Origin: a bacterium
GTDB lineage: Bacteria; SZUA-79; Acidulodesulfobacterales; Acidulodesulfobacteraceae
Assembly: GCA_021777135.1 (NCBI GenBank)
Contig: JAJYDX010000001.1
Location: 434,001-498,000 of the forward strand
Reading direction: 5' to 3'
Length of the DNA stretch: 64,000 nucleotides
Below are positions 35,087 through 44,762 of this stretch, in pieces (within the stretch, counting starts at the first letter, position 1; every line of letters starts with the position of its first letter). The notes below the pieces were generated by a model, which saw only the letters and a list, made by a program, of their open reading frames with translations, did no database searches and had not been told where the DNA came from. The position numbers and the translations under genes were made by a program.

Positions 35087-35473
35087 ATGCCGACCGAAAA
35101 CGATAAAATTCTTATAGTCCAGCTTGCCGATCCCGAAAAGGAACCTGAGAAATCAATAGCAAGCCTTATATTTGCAAGAACGCTGGCAGTAATGGAAAAT
35201 GAAATCGTTATATTCAGTATGGCAAGAGCTCCTATGCTTTATGTTAATAATCTTGAAGAAAATTCTTTTATAGACAAAAAGTATAAAGGTTTAATGATAG
35301 ATAATTTAACTGAATTATTAAATTATTCATCTTCTGTATCTATTTATATCTGCTCTAAAAGCAAAGAACTTCTGTCAATAGACGAAAGCATGCTGATAAA
35401 ACCTTTTCAAGTCGCCGGAATGGTTACCCTTCACAATTTAAAGCAAGCCTCAAACCACACCTATTTTTTCTAA
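35087..35473 (+). CDS. DsrE/F-like protein
   Basis: The 128-aa protein follows the DsrE-like fold pattern: a first strand KILIVQLADPEKEPEK, a helix with AxxFARTLAVME, VIFSMARAPML, a cysteine strand SIYICSKSKELL (Cys near residue 88) and a C-terminal VAGMVTLHNLKQASNHTYFF. Proteins of this group bind or transfer sulfur, or have unknown roles. It is separate from the dsr operon by 25 kb and 18 bp after the SDR gene, so a joint role with that gene is possible. No strong ribosome binding site is visible. Confidence 0.68.
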   Translation: MPTENDKILIVQLADPEKEPEKSIASLIFARTLAVMENEIVIFSMARAPMLYVNNLEENSFIDKKYKGLMIDNLTELLNYSSSVSIYICSKSKELLSIDESMLIKPFQVAGMVTLHNLKQASNHTYFF

Positions 35474-35491
35474 TTTTTGCATTAGAATACC

Positions 35492-35514
35492 GCTAAATTT
35501 TTTAGCCGTTTTTT
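35492..35514 (+). terminator. Short terminator-like hairpin before the dcw cluster
   Basis: GCTAAA pairs with TTTAGC around a 3-nt loop, followed by CGTTTTTT. The stem is short, but the T run is good. It separates the SDR/DsrE-like pair from mraZ. Confidence 0.45.
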
Positions 35515-35553
35515 ATAAGATATTTGACATCAAAAATATTTTTTTGAATTTAC

Positions 35554-35582
35554 TTGACTTTTGATAAAATCGATAATATTAT
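35554..35582 (+). promoter_or_regulatory. Promoter of the dcw cluster
   Basis: TTGACT (35554-35559), a 17-bp spacer and TATTAT (35577-35582) place transcription start at about 35589, at the first base of the three repeats described next. Confidence 0.6.
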
Positions 35583-35588
35583 TTAAGT

Positions 35589-35618
35589 GTGGTAAAAAGT
35601 GGTAAAAAGTGGTAAGTA
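35589..35618 (+). promoter_or_regulatory. Triple 10-bp repeat, probable MraZ operator
   Basis: Three head-to-tail units begin with GTGGTAA, at 35589, 35599 and 35609. The first two are identical GTGGTAAAAA and the third is GTGGTAAGTA. MraZ regulators in other bacteria bind tandem GTGG-containing repeats of about one helical turn just upstream of mraZ. The phase and position here fit autoregulation. Confidence 0.75.
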
Positions 35619-35665
35619 TTTAATTATATTAAAATAATAAAATATAAAAAATAATTCGTTTAATT

Positions 35666-36109
35666 ATGTTCAGCGGAAGGTATAACCATTCTATAGATGA
35701 TAAAGGCAGGATAAAAATTCCTCAGAAAATTAAGGATTCTTTAGTTTCGGTTTATGACAATACTTCTGTGGTAATTACTAACCTGGATAAGTGTCTTGTT
35801 GCATATCCGCTTGAAGAATGGCGTAAATTAGAAGAAAAAGCACTCAAACTTCCTTCCATGCAAAAAGATGTTATAGAATTTTTAAGATATTTTTTTTCAG
35901 GCGCGGAGGAGGTAGGACTGGATAAAATGGACAGGATACATATTCCGCAATCTCTTAAAGCCAGCGGAAATCTAAATAAAGACGCTGTATTAGTCGGGAT
36001 AATAAACAGATTTGAAATATGGGACAGAAATTTATGGGATGAAAACTTCCAAGGCGCGAAATCCAATTTTGAATCTATCGCGGCTACTATGTCGCAAATA
36101 GGTTTTTAG
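35666..36109 (+). CDS. mraZ: Transcriptional regulator MraZ
   Basis: MraZ (147 aa) is a doubled AbrB-like DNA-binding protein that represses the dcw operon. It begins with the usual MFSGRYNHSIDDKGRIKIPQ and has a second half with SGAEEVGLDKMDRIHIPQSL. It is the first gene of the cluster. rsmH starts 1 bp after its stop. No clear ribosome binding site is present, and the message has a leader of about 75 nt containing the repeats. Confidence 0.95.
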   Translation: MFSGRYNHSIDDKGRIKIPQKIKDSLVSVYDNTSVVITNLDKCLVAYPLEEWRKLEEKALKLPSMQKDVIEFLRYFFSGAEEVGLDKMDRIHIPQSLKASGNLNKDAVLVGIINRFEIWDRNLWDENFQGAKSNFESIAATMSQIGF

Positions 36110-36110
36110 T

Positions 36111-37010
36111 ATGTCTTCAGGTCATATACCGGTGCTTTTAAAAGAAGCGCTGGATATTTTAAATATTAAACAGGGAAATATTTATGTTGACGGAACTCTG
36201 GGAGGCGGAGGTTTTTCGGAAGACATATTAATAAGATTACATAATGACGGTTTTCTTATTGGTATAGACAGAGACTCGGAAGCCGTTAGAAATGTTCAAT
36301 TGGAATTTGAAAAAAAATTCGACAACAAAAATTTTAAGCTGTTTCATTCAAATTTTAGTAAAATAGATGAGATAATAAAGTCCGAGGGATTTGCCGGCAT
36401 TGACGGCGTGGTGCTTGACCTGGGAATAAGTTCAATTCAGCTTGAAGGCGGAAGAGGTTTTAGCTTTAACGAAGTTGGGGAAGGCGGGCTCGATATGAGA
36501 ATGGATAAGGAAAACAGTTTAACCGCTTACGAAATAATAAACTATTATCCGGAAAAGACACTTGCCGATATTATATGGAGATTCGGAGACGAAAAATTTT
36601 CTAGGAAGATAGCTAAAAGAATAGTGGAATTCAGAAAAAATAAGACCGTGGAAACGTCTTTGGAATTAGCCGACATAGTAAGAAAAGCTGTTTATAGAAG
36701 TTACGGAAAATTTAAGCAATTTAAAACGGACCCCGCTACTAAGACATTTATGGCTTTAAGAATTTTCGTCAATAAAGAATATGATTCATTGACTGAATTT
36801 TTGGAAAAACTTAAGAATGTCTTGAACAAAGGAGGCGTGGTAGCCATAATTTCATTTCATTCCGGAGAGGATAGGATAGTAAAACATTTTTTTAAAAACT
36901 GTTCAGACTTTAAGCCGATAAATAAAAAACCTATAATTCCCGAGGATGAAGAAATGAAAAATAATCCTAGGTCAAGAAGCGCAAAATTGAGGGCTTTTAA
37001 CCGTGTCTAA
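36111..37010 (+). CDS. rsmH: 16S rRNA (cytosine1402-N4)-methyltransferase
   Basis: RsmH (MraW) methylates C1402 of 16S rRNA. The 299-aa protein opens HIPVLLKEALDIL. It has the SAM-binding YVDGTLGGGGFSEDIL near residue 24, LDLGISSIQLE near 103, and the C-terminal FHSGEDRIVKHFF with NPRSRSAKLRAF. The length is normal. The 3' end overlaps ftsL by 8 nt. Confidence 0.95.
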   Translation: MSSGHIPVLLKEALDILNIKQGNIYVDGTLGGGGFSEDILIRLHNDGFLIGIDRDSEAVRNVQLEFEKKFDNKNFKLFHSNFSKIDEIIKSEGFAGIDGVVLDLGISSIQLEGGRGFSFNEVGEGGLDMRMDKENSLTAYEIINYYPEKTLADIIWRFGDEKFSRKIAKRIVEFRKNKTVETSLELADIVRKAVYRSYGKFKQFKTDPATKTFMALRIFVNKEYDSLTEFLEKLKNVLNKGGVVAIISFHSGEDRIVKHFFKNCSDFKPINKKPIIPEDEEMKNNPRSRSAKLRAFNRV

Positions 37011-37269
37011 AATAAAGCCTTATTTCATAGTTCTGGTCATAATATTAACCGTTTTAGGTATTTTTTACGTGTGGACAACAATGGAAAGCATAAAGCTTGG
37101 CTACAATATTACTAAACTAAACAATATTAAATCAAAATTGGAACATAAGCATAAAGAACTATTAATTAAAAAAACGGCTTTGAGCTCTCCTTCAAGGATT
37201 TACGGTATTGCGTCGAAAATGGGTTTTATTTACCCAAAAGAGGGTGAAATTATAATGGTCCATGATTAG
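37003..37269 (+). CDS. ftsL: FtsL-like division protein
   Basis: This 88-aa bitopic protein has one N-terminal membrane segment (about residues 5-24) and a short coiled-coil-like extracytoplasmic part. An IYGIASKMGFIYPKEGEI tail lies near residues 65-84, as in FtsL of many bacteria. It starts with GTG and overlaps both rsmH and ftsI by 8 nt. The position between rsmH and ftsI is the classical ftsL slot. Sequence similarity in this family is weak, so context carries the call. Confidence 0.85.
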   Translation: MSKIKPYFIVLVIILTVLGIFYVWTTMESIKLGYNITKLNNIKSKLEHKHKELLIKKTALSSPSRIYGIASKMGFIYPKEGEIIMVHD

Positions 37270-39295
37270 AGTTTGGAAAACGACTTTAAAACTGAGAATG
37301 TTAATCGGTTTTATCGTAATTCTAATTTTTGGAGGATTATTGATAAGCAAGGCGTTCGACCTTCAAGTAATAGAAGGTCCAAAGTTAAGAGCGCTTGCCC
37401 GAAGGCAGTTTCATGCAAACGTCTATTTTACGCCTGAGAGGGGCAATATATATTCTTCTAATAACAGCATACTTGCTACAAGTATTAATGTGCCGGGAAT
37501 TGCGGTTGACCCTTTAATGGTGAGGCATAAACTAAAAAATGCCGAAAAATTATCTAAAATAACAGGGATAAGTTATTCAAAAATAATAAAAATATTAAAT
37601 CGCAGAATTCAATTTGCATGGATTAAAAGAAGGATATCCGAAAAAACCGCAAAAGGTATTGAAAAAGAAGGAATAGAAGGGGTTGTTATAGTAAAACAAC
37701 CGGTAAGGTATTATCCTAACGGAACATTGTTGGCTCATGTTTTAGGATTTGTAGGTATAGACGATAATGGATTGTCAGGCATAGAATATAAATACAATAA
37801 TTTTTTAAAGGGCAATAAACGGGCGTTAAAGGTATTACATGACGGTTTAGGTCAGTATATATTTATAAGAGGTTTTGGGCTTAAAAAGGCGACTCACGGT
37901 GATAATATTTATTTAACTATTAATAAACAGCTTCAATTTATTACGCAGTATTATTTAGACAAGGAGGCAAAGGCAGCTGATTCCAAGGGCGCTTTTGCAA
38001 TACTTATGGATCCAAACACCGGTGCTATTTTAGCTATGGCTGATTATCCGGATTTTAATCCAAACTATTACTGGAAGTATTCTGCCGGATATTGGAGAAA
38101 CAGAGCCGTTACGGATGATTTCGAGCCTGGTTCCACCATGAAGCCTTTCGTTGTAGCGGCAGCTCTTTCTGAAGGAATAATTAAGCCTGATACTATTATT
38201 AACTGTTACCATGGAGCATACTCGTTAGACGGGATAACAGTACATGATGTAGAAAACTGGTTCGGCAAATTTTCTGTCAACCAAATAGTTGAATATTCAA
38301 GTAATGTAGGCGAATGTCAGATAGGCATGAAATTTAAAAAACCTCAACTTTATAAATGGTTTGGATTGTGGGGTTTTGGGCATGTTCCTCATGCAGGGCT
38401 TCTTGGAGAAGCTAAGGGTATAGTAAGGCCATTAAGAGAATGGTCAGAGGTAGGTCCTTGCGAAATGGCATTTGGACAAGGTATAAGCGTTACCGGACTA
38501 CAGGAAATGTCTGGACTTTCTGTAATAGCAAACGGTGGACGCATGATAAAGCCTTATATTATCAAGAAGATTGTAAATGCATACGGTAAAGTTATTTATA
38601 AAGCAAAACCTACATATTTAAAAAGAATAATAACATCCAAAGTTGATAAAGAAATTAAATATATGATGCGGCTTGTCGTGAAAAGCGGAACCGGTCAGTA
38701 TTCAAACCTTATAGATTTTAAGGTTTCTGGGAAAACTGGAACCGGTCAGATAGCCGATCCCAGAACCGGTAAATATTATAAAAACAAATATACGGCATCC
38801 TTTATGGCTTTTGTTCCATATAAACATCCTGAATTAGCTATGCTTGTAGTCCAACAGGAACCTTCTAAAATTGGCTATTACGGCGGAGCAGTAAGCGCAC
38901 CTGTTGTTCGCAGCGTATTTAAAAATGCTTTAAACATATTAAATATATATCCAAGAGGAAACGCTTATATAAAACAGTCAAAAATAAAGACAAATTCTGC
39001 AGAAAGTGGAAATGTTGCGACTATAAATAGCATAAAAAGCTCTAATAGTCAGACGAAAAATTCCGACAACAATCCTGCCATAAATTATTCAGGAACAATG
39101 CAGGATTTAAAAGGCGATACCATTTATAAGGCATTAAATATTCTAAAACATTACAGACTTCGCATAAAAATAAAAGGAAGCGGATATTTATACTACCAAA
39201 GTATTAATCCGGGAACTAATCCCGATAGCGAAAAAATTATAGTTTTAAAATTTAAGCCGGACAAAGTTTTAAAAAAAATAAATAATAAACAATAG
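37262..39295 (+). CDS. ftsI: Penicillin-binding protein FtsI with C-terminal PASTA domain
   Basis: This is the 677-aa septal peptidoglycan transpeptidase. It has one N-terminal membrane anchor (about residues 13-31), a dimerisation domain, and the transpeptidase motifs: STMK in FEPGSTMKPF near residue 290, SSN in VEYSSNVGE near 345, and KTGT in VSGKTGTGQ near 492. The tail from about residue 608 (MQDLKGDTIYKALNIL) looks like a single PASTA domain, which E. coli FtsI lacks. A low-complexity Asn/Ser linker precedes it. Confidence 0.94.
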   Translation: MIRVWKTTLKLRMLIGFIVILIFGGLLISKAFDLQVIEGPKLRALARRQFHANVYFTPERGNIYSSNNSILATSINVPGIAVDPLMVRHKLKNAEKLSKITGISYSKIIKILNRRIQFAWIKRRISEKTAKGIEKEGIEGVVIVKQPVRYYPNGTLLAHVLGFVGIDDNGLSGIEYKYNNFLKGNKRALKVLHDGLGQYIFIRGFGLKKATHGDNIYLTINKQLQFITQYYLDKEAKAADSKGAFAILMDPNTGAILAMADYPDFNPNYYWKYSAGYWRNRAVTDDFEPGSTMKPFVVAAALSEGIIKPDTIINCYHGAYSLDGITVHDVENWFGKFSVNQIVEYSSNVGECQIGMKFKKPQLYKWFGLWGFGHVPHAGLLGEAKGIVRPLREWSEVGPCEMAFGQGISVTGLQEMSGLSVIANGGRMIKPYIIKKIVNAYGKVIYKAKPTYLKRIITSKVDKEIKYMMRLVVKSGTGQYSNLIDFKVSGKTGTGQIADPRTGKYYKNKYTASFMAFVPYKHPELAMLVVQQEPSKIGYYGGAVSAPVVRSVFKNALNILNIYPRGNAYIKQSKIKTNSAESGNVATINSIKSSNSQTKNSDNNPAINYSGTMQDLKGDTIYKALNILKHYRLRIKIKGSGYLYYQSINPGTNPDSEKIIVLKFKPDKVLKKINNKQ

Positions 39296-39300
39296 AAGCT

Positions 39301-40857
39301 ATGAATATCAGAGATATCATAAAAGATAACGATTTAATCGAATCAGTGCTTGGCAGGATGGATATAAATATTTCTGGAATTTCTAACGATTCCCGCAGTA
39401 TAAAAAAAGGTTATCTTTTTGCGGCGAGGAAAGGGGTTAACGTGGACTCCAACATTTATATAGAGGAAGCTTTATCTAAAGGCGCTTCAGCTATATTAAC
39501 AGATTCCGTAGGAATTGCTGAGAAGTTTAAAAGTAATGATATCGTTATAATAACGGCAAATGATGCCTTAAAAGCATACGCCTTGATTTCAAAAAATTTT
39601 TTTGATAATCCAGCTGAGAAATTAAAAATAATAGGCGTTACCGGAACAAACGGAAAAACGACCACAACTTTTTTAATAAAGTCTATTTTAGATGCGGCTG
39701 GAAATAATGCCGGCCTTATAGGAACTATAGATTATGAAATAGGCGGTAATATTGCTAAATCAAATAATACCACCCCCGATGCATATGAACTTAACGCAAT
39801 GTTCGATGAAACCGTTAAATCAGGCGGCGGTTATTGTGTAATGGAGGTTTCTTCTCACAGTCTGTCGCAGGACAGAGTTTACGGGGTTCCTTTCGATATA
39901 GCCGTTTTTACTAATTTGACCAGGGATCATCTGGATTACCATGAAAACATGGAAAAATATTATGAATCTAAAAGAAAGCTGTTTTCGGAATTATTGCTAA
40001 AAAGCCCTAAAGAAAAAAAGTTTGCTGTAATAAATAATGATGACCCATACGGCAAAAGACTTATAGGCGAATTAAAGAGCGGAACCGAAAATGAAGTAGG
40101 TTGGCTTAAATACGGATTAAGCGAAGACAGCGATATATATGCCAGCAATATAAATTATTATAAGGACGGTTTGAAATTAGATATTATTTTTCCAGGGAAT
40201 AATGTTGCAATGGGAATACGATCTAATCTTATAGGCAGTTACAACGTGTATAACATACTTGCCGCTATTTCCACCGCATATGCCCTTTCCGTAACTAAAG
40301 AAAGTATTATTTCGGGCATAGAATCTTTACTTAATGTTCCAGGCAGGGTTGAAAAGGTAAATACCGGAAGTGCCGGTTCACCTTTGGTTTGTATAGATTA
40401 TGCGCATACTGACGATGCGCTTAAAAGGGTATTATCAGCCTTAAGGGATGTAGGAAACGGCAGTCTTATAAGCGTCTTCGGATGTGGAGGCGACAGGGAT
40501 AAAGGTAAAAGGCCTCTTATGGGCATGCATTCAACAAATATAGCCGATATTAGTATAATTACTTCCGATAATCCAAGAAATGAAGAACCGCTGCTTATAA
40601 TTAAAGAAATAGAATCGGGTATAAAAAATGCTTCATTTACCGATAAAAGTTTGTTAAAAAACCAAACTGGCGTACATATTTACACAATAGAGGAAGATAG
40701 AATTAAAGCAATAAGGCTTGCTCTTTCCATAGCCAAGGAAAAAGACATAGTTCTTATTGCGGGTAAGGGACATGAGGATTATATGATAGTCAAAGAAAAC
40801 AAATTTCATTTCAGCGACAAGGAAGAAATATTAAAATATTATGAAAATAGAATATAA
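39301..40857 (+). CDS. murE: UDP-MurNAc-tripeptide synthetase MurE
   Basis: MurE (518 aa) adds the third amino acid to UDP-MurNAc-L-Ala-D-Glu. The ATP loop GVTGTNGKTTTT lies near residue 112. The DNPR motif (TSDNPRNEEP near 421) is the signature of enzymes using meso-diaminopimelate, so a meso-DAP peptidoglycan is expected. The gene overlaps murF by 17 nt. Confidence 0.95.
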   Translation: MNIRDIIKDNDLIESVLGRMDINISGISNDSRSIKKGYLFAARKGVNVDSNIYIEEALSKGASAILTDSVGIAEKFKSNDIVIITANDALKAYALISKNFFDNPAEKLKIIGVTGTNGKTTTTFLIKSILDAAGNNAGLIGTIDYEIGGNIAKSNNTTPDAYELNAMFDETVKSGGGYCVMEVSSHSLSQDRVYGVPFDIAVFTNLTRDHLDYHENMEKYYESKRKLFSELLLKSPKEKKFAVINNDDPYGKRLIGELKSGTENEVGWLKYGLSEDSDIYASNINYYKDGLKLDIIFPGNNVAMGIRSNLIGSYNVYNILAAISTAYALSVTKESIISGIESLLNVPGRVEKVNTGSAGSPLVCIDYAHTDDALKRVLSALRDVGNGSLISVFGCGGDRDKGKRPLMGMHSTNIADISIITSDNPRNEEPLLIIKEIESGIKNASFTDKSLLKNQTGVHIYTIEEDRIKAIRLALSIAKEKDIVLIAGKGHEDYMIVKENKFHFSDKEEILKYYENRI

Positions 40858-42292
40858 CTTAACTTTAGACGAAATTTTAAACTGTACCGGCGGGAAAGCC
40901 GTAATATCCGGAAACGGAACCGGACCTCTAGTTTTTAACGAAATATTTACAGATTCAAGGGAAGATTTCTCTAGAAATTCCATATTTATAGCTTTGAAAG
41001 GCGAAAATTTTAACGGCGAAGATTTTGTCGATACTGTTTTTAAAAATGGCGGATATTGCGCAGCTGTTTCATGGGATTTTCTTGAGAAACACGACATATC
41101 CGCATATCCTGATAAAATTATTATAGCGGTTGAAGATGCTAGTGATGCTTTTGGAAAGATTGCTAAATTTTATTTAAGCAAATTTGATTTAAACAAAAAA
41201 ATAGCCATAACCGGTTCTTGCGGAAAAACGACTACAAAAGAAATGACATTCCAAATGTTTTCTCTAAAATATGGCAGAGAAAAAATTCTTAAAAACGATT
41301 ATAATTATAATAACTTAATAGGTGTCCCCAAAACTATTTTCAAATTAAATAAAAATCATGACTATCTTATTTTAGAAATAGGAACAAATAAAAAAGGGGA
41401 GATAAAAAAACTTTCCGAAATTATAACTCCCGATGTCGGGGCAATTACCAATATAGGCAAATCTCATCTTCTAGAATTCAAAGATACCGAAGGGGTATTC
41501 GAAGAAAAGAAAGAGCTTGCTTTAAGTCTAGAAAAAGATTCTTTTTTAATAATAAATGCCGACGATGAAATATTGTCGGCTAAATATAAAAATCTATCGG
41601 ATAACGCAAATATTCTTTCATTTGGATTTGGAAAACGAAAGGGTATAGCTCCTGATGTTTTGTGTAATAGAGCCGATATTAACGGAGAAAACGGCACAAC
41701 TGATATAAATGTTTCTTTTAAAGGAAAAAATTATTTCTCAAATATTAATTTTCAAGGAATACATTTAATTTACGATCTGTTGTGTGCCCTTTCAATAGCT
41801 TTAGCAGGCGGGATAGACATTGAAACCAGTTTAAAGGCCATGGAAGGATTTGTTCTTCCTAAAGGAAGGATGCAGGTGATTTCTAATTATGAACGGGGTT
41901 ACATACTAATAAACGATTCTTACAACTCGAATCCGGATTCACTTAAAGCTGCGCTAGATTATTTGACGGCAAATTATCGCGGCAAAAAAAAAATATTAGT
42001 TCTAGGAGACATGCTGGAACTCGGAGAATCAGCCGAAACCGAACATACCGAAGCCGGACGCTATATAGGCAATACAGTCGATTATATATTTTATAAAGGA
42101 GATTATTCAGATTTTTTAGTAAATGGTCTTGGCGAAAAAGGATTTGCAGGTAAATTCTTTGTAATCGGAGATAAAAATACTTTCATGGATATTTTTAATA
42201 AATTAGATAAAAAAAACAGCGTGATATTAGTCAAGGGCTCAAGAGGAATGAAACTTGAAGAATATTTTGAAGATGAAATAAGGGGTAAATAA
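40841..42292 (+). CDS. murF: UDP-MurNAc-pentapeptide synthetase MurF
   Basis: MurF (483 aa) adds D-Ala-D-Ala to the tripeptide precursor. The ATP loop AITGSCGKTTTKEM lies near residue 123, and LILEIGTNKKGEI near 180. The segment INDSYNSNPDS near residue 350 is typical of MurF. Its 5' end overlaps murE by 17 nt, and mraY begins 5 bp after its stop. Confidence 0.95.
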   Translation: MKIEYNLTLDEILNCTGGKAVISGNGTGPLVFNEIFTDSREDFSRNSIFIALKGENFNGEDFVDTVFKNGGYCAAVSWDFLEKHDISAYPDKIIIAVEDASDAFGKIAKFYLSKFDLNKKIAITGSCGKTTTKEMTFQMFSLKYGREKILKNDYNYNNLIGVPKTIFKLNKNHDYLILEIGTNKKGEIKKLSEIITPDVGAITNIGKSHLLEFKDTEGVFEEKKELALSLEKDSFLIINADDEILSAKYKNLSDNANILSFGFGKRKGIAPDVLCNRADINGENGTTDINVSFKGKNYFSNINFQGIHLIYDLLCALSIALAGGIDIETSLKAMEGFVLPKGRMQVISNYERGYILINDSYNSNPDSLKAALDYLTANYRGKKKILVLGDMLELGESAETEHTEAGRYIGNTVDYIFYKGDYSDFLVNGLGEKGFAGKFFVIGDKNTFMDIFNKLDKKNSVILVKGSRGMKLEEYFEDEIRGK

Positions 42293-42297
42293 TATAT

Positions 42298-43353
42298 ATG
42301 TTAAAGTTTAATATAGATTTTTTTAGATACATTACGTTCAGGTCGTCCTACGCTATAATTTTATCGTTAATGTTAACAATTGTATTCGGCAAGATATTTA
42401 TTAAAATGTTAAAAAAAATGAAAATAGGTCAGGTAGTAAGGGAAGATGGTCCTAAATCTCATATAAACGACAAGAAAGATATTCCCACTATGGGAGGGCT
42501 GCTTATATTATTCAGCGTTATAATTCCGGTTTTATTGCTCGCGAAACTTTATAATTTTTATCTTTATATGGGCGTGTTAACACTTTTAGGATTTGGACTT
42601 ATAGGTTTTATCGACGATTTTTTGAAAATTAGGGGACATTCTTCTAAGGGACTAAGAGGAAAATATAAATTCAGCTTTCAGAGTTTATTTGCTATTTTTG
42701 TTTCTTCGATATTGTATTTTCACGATAAGTCTCTGGGATTAGTAATAATTCCATTTGTAAAGAATTATTATTTAAACCTAGGCCCTTATTTTATAATATT
42801 TGCTGCCTTTATAATAGTCGGTTCTTCTAATGCCGTTAATTTAACAGACGGCCTAGACGGACTCGCAATAGGCGTTTTTGCCGTTTCAATAGCAGGATAT
42901 CTTATATTTTCCTATGCGGCCTCAAATTATAAGTTTGCCAATTATCTATCTATACCTTATATAAAAAATATAGGCGAAGTAGTTATTTTATGCGCTTCGC
43001 TGTTCGGCGCGGCAATAGGATTCCTTTGGTTTAACTCATATCCCGCTTCGGTTTTTATGGGTGATACAGGTTCTATATCTTTAGGTGCTGTTCTTGGATA
43101 TGTAGCAATAGTCTCACAGCAGGAAATTCTGCTTGTTATAATAGGCTTCGTATTCGTAATAGAGGCATTAAGCGTGATATTTCAAGTCGGGTCTTATAAG
43201 CTGCGAAAAAAAAGAATATTTAAAATGGCACCGATCCATCATCATTTTGAAATAGAAGGCGTACCAGAGTCAAAGATAGTAATAAGATTGTGGATTATTT
43301 CATTAATACTTACAATATTTGCTCTTTCAACGCTAAAGCTGAGGATTTTTTAA
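42298..43353 (+). CDS. mraY: Phospho-MurNAc-pentapeptide transferase MraY
   Basis: MraY (351 aa, about ten membrane helices) makes lipid I. Landmarks are PTMGGLLIL near residue 62, GFIDDFLKI near 102, the NLTDGLDGLAIG loop near 179 and the cytoplasmic APIHHHFE near 311, all intact. Its TAA stop shares a base with the murD start (TAATG). Confidence 0.96.
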   Translation: MLKFNIDFFRYITFRSSYAIILSLMLTIVFGKIFIKMLKKMKIGQVVREDGPKSHINDKKDIPTMGGLLILFSVIIPVLLLAKLYNFYLYMGVLTLLGFGLIGFIDDFLKIRGHSSKGLRGKYKFSFQSLFAIFVSSILYFHDKSLGLVIIPFVKNYYLNLGPYFIIFAAFIIVGSSNAVNLTDGLDGLAIGVFAVSIAGYLIFSYAASNYKFANYLSIPYIKNIGEVVILCASLFGAAIGFLWFNSYPASVFMGDTGSISLGAVLGYVAIVSQQEILLVIIGFVFVIEALSVIFQVGSYKLRKKRIFKMAPIHHHFEIEGVPESKIVIRLWIISLILTIFALSTLKLRIF

Positions 43354-44762
43354 TGGGCACTCTGATTTTGGGTTACGGGAAAACAGGCAGGGCACTTTAT
43401 GATTATATTAAAAGCGGAAACGACCGCTTCAAAAAAGAACCTGTTTTTATATACGATGATACTGCCGAAGAATTTTTTCCGGCCGGTGTAAATACTTTAT
43501 TTTTTAATAAATCAAGTGAAGAAATTTTATCAGGCAAGCATCTGGAGAATATTAAACAGTGCATAGTAAGTCCCGGCATAGAAAGAAATCATAAAATAAT
43601 TCTAAAATTAAAAAAACATAATATTCCTGTTTATAGTGAAATAGAGTTTGCTTATAAAGAATTAAAAAGCAACTCAAAAATAATTGCAGTTACAGGAACA
43701 AACGGAAAAACTACTACTGTTACTCTTTGCAAAAGCGCAGTAGATAAAGCCGGCTTAAGCAATAAAACTTTTGTAGGAGGCAATTTAGGGGTGCCTTTTA
43801 TTGCCGGCGTAAAAGACTATAAGGATTTTGTTCTAGAAATATCGAGTTTCCAGCTTGAATGGGTTTACGATTTCAAACCGGATATTGCCGTACTGCTTAA
43901 TGTCGAAGACGACCATTTAGACAGATACGAAAATTTTGACGAATACAGGCTTACAAAATATAAATTATTTAAAAACCTGCGCTATGCAGATATTGCTATA
44001 TTAAATTACGATGACCTAAATTCTTATATTTTAAAAGGCGTTACAGGTTCAAATTCCGTTTTATACGGATTTGATGAAAATAAATGCGACGTTTATTATA
44101 AGAATGATGTCGTAAATTTAAGGCTTAAGGACATTTGCGGTTTTGATGCTTCTATATCTTTAAAAAACATACAGGATAAAAGAAAATTTGTTATCAGCAA
44201 CATTATGGCTGCCGCATCTTCTCTAATGTTATATGGAATTTCTCCCGATATTATAGTATCGGCGTTTGAAGAATATAAGCTTCTTAGTCACAGGGTCGAA
44301 CATATAGGGAATATAGGAAACATAGAATTTTACGACGACTCTAAAGCCACTAATCCAGCTGCGGTAATAAGCGCCTTGCAATCATTTAACGCAGGCGGTA
44401 AAGAAAACAGGGAAATAGTTCTTATATTAGGCGGGAAAGATAAAGGATTTAATTATGAATGTATGGTTCGGCATATAAAAAACAGCGTAAAAGCCTGTGT
44501 TTTGATGGGCGAAACAAAAGATATCCTGCGGGATGTTTTATATGGACATATAGAATTGCTTATGGCAGATGATATGGAAGATGCGGTTAAAAAATCTTTT
44601 GATTATTTAATAAACATTAAAAATAGCGAAAACGTATCAGGAACGGTTCTTCTTTCTCCCGCTTCTTCCAGTTTCGATATGTTCAGGGATTACGGAGAAA
44701 GAGGCGATATATTTAAAAAATGCTACCAAAAATTAAAAGATAATTTGGTGCAGAAGATATGA
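43353..44762 (+). CDS. murD: UDP-MurNAc-L-alanine:D-glutamate ligase MurD
   Basis: MurD (469 aa) adds D-glutamate to UDP-MurNAc-L-Ala. I start at the ATG that overlaps the mraY stop, giving MGTLILGYGKTGRALYDY, with GAGGAT 6 nt upstream. A longer reading from within mraY adds unrelated residues. The ATP loop AVTGTNGKTTTV is near residue 113. FYDDSKATNPAA and LILGGKDKGF in the C-terminal half are typical. It overlaps ftsW by 4 nt. Confidence 0.94.
   Translation: MGTLILGYGKTGRALYDYIKSGNDRFKKEPVFIYDDTAEEFFPAGVNTLFFNKSSEEILSGKHLENIKQCIVSPGIERNHKIILKLKKHNIPVYSEIEFAYKELKSNSKIIAVTGTNGKTTTVTLCKSAVDKAGLSNKTFVGGNLGVPFIAGVKDYKDFVLEISSFQLEWVYDFKPDIAVLLNVEDDHLDRYENFDEYRLTKYKLFKNLRYADIAILNYDDLNSYILKGVTGSNSVLYGFDENKCDVYYKNDVVNLRLKDICGFDASISLKNIQDKRKFVISNIMAAASSLMLYGISPDIIVSAFEEYKLLSHRVEHIGNIGNIEFYDDSKATNPAAVISALQSFNAGGKENREIVLILGGKDKGFNYECMVRHIKNSVKACVLMGETKDILRDVLYGHIELLMADDMEDAVKKSFDYLINIKNSENVSGTVLLSPASSSFDMFRDYGERGDIFKKCYQKLKDNLVQKI

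Noticed and set aside
35589-35618. CRISPR-like or expanding tandem repeat
   Set aside because: Only three 10-bp units with no spacers, at the mraZ promoter; a regulator binding site explains it.
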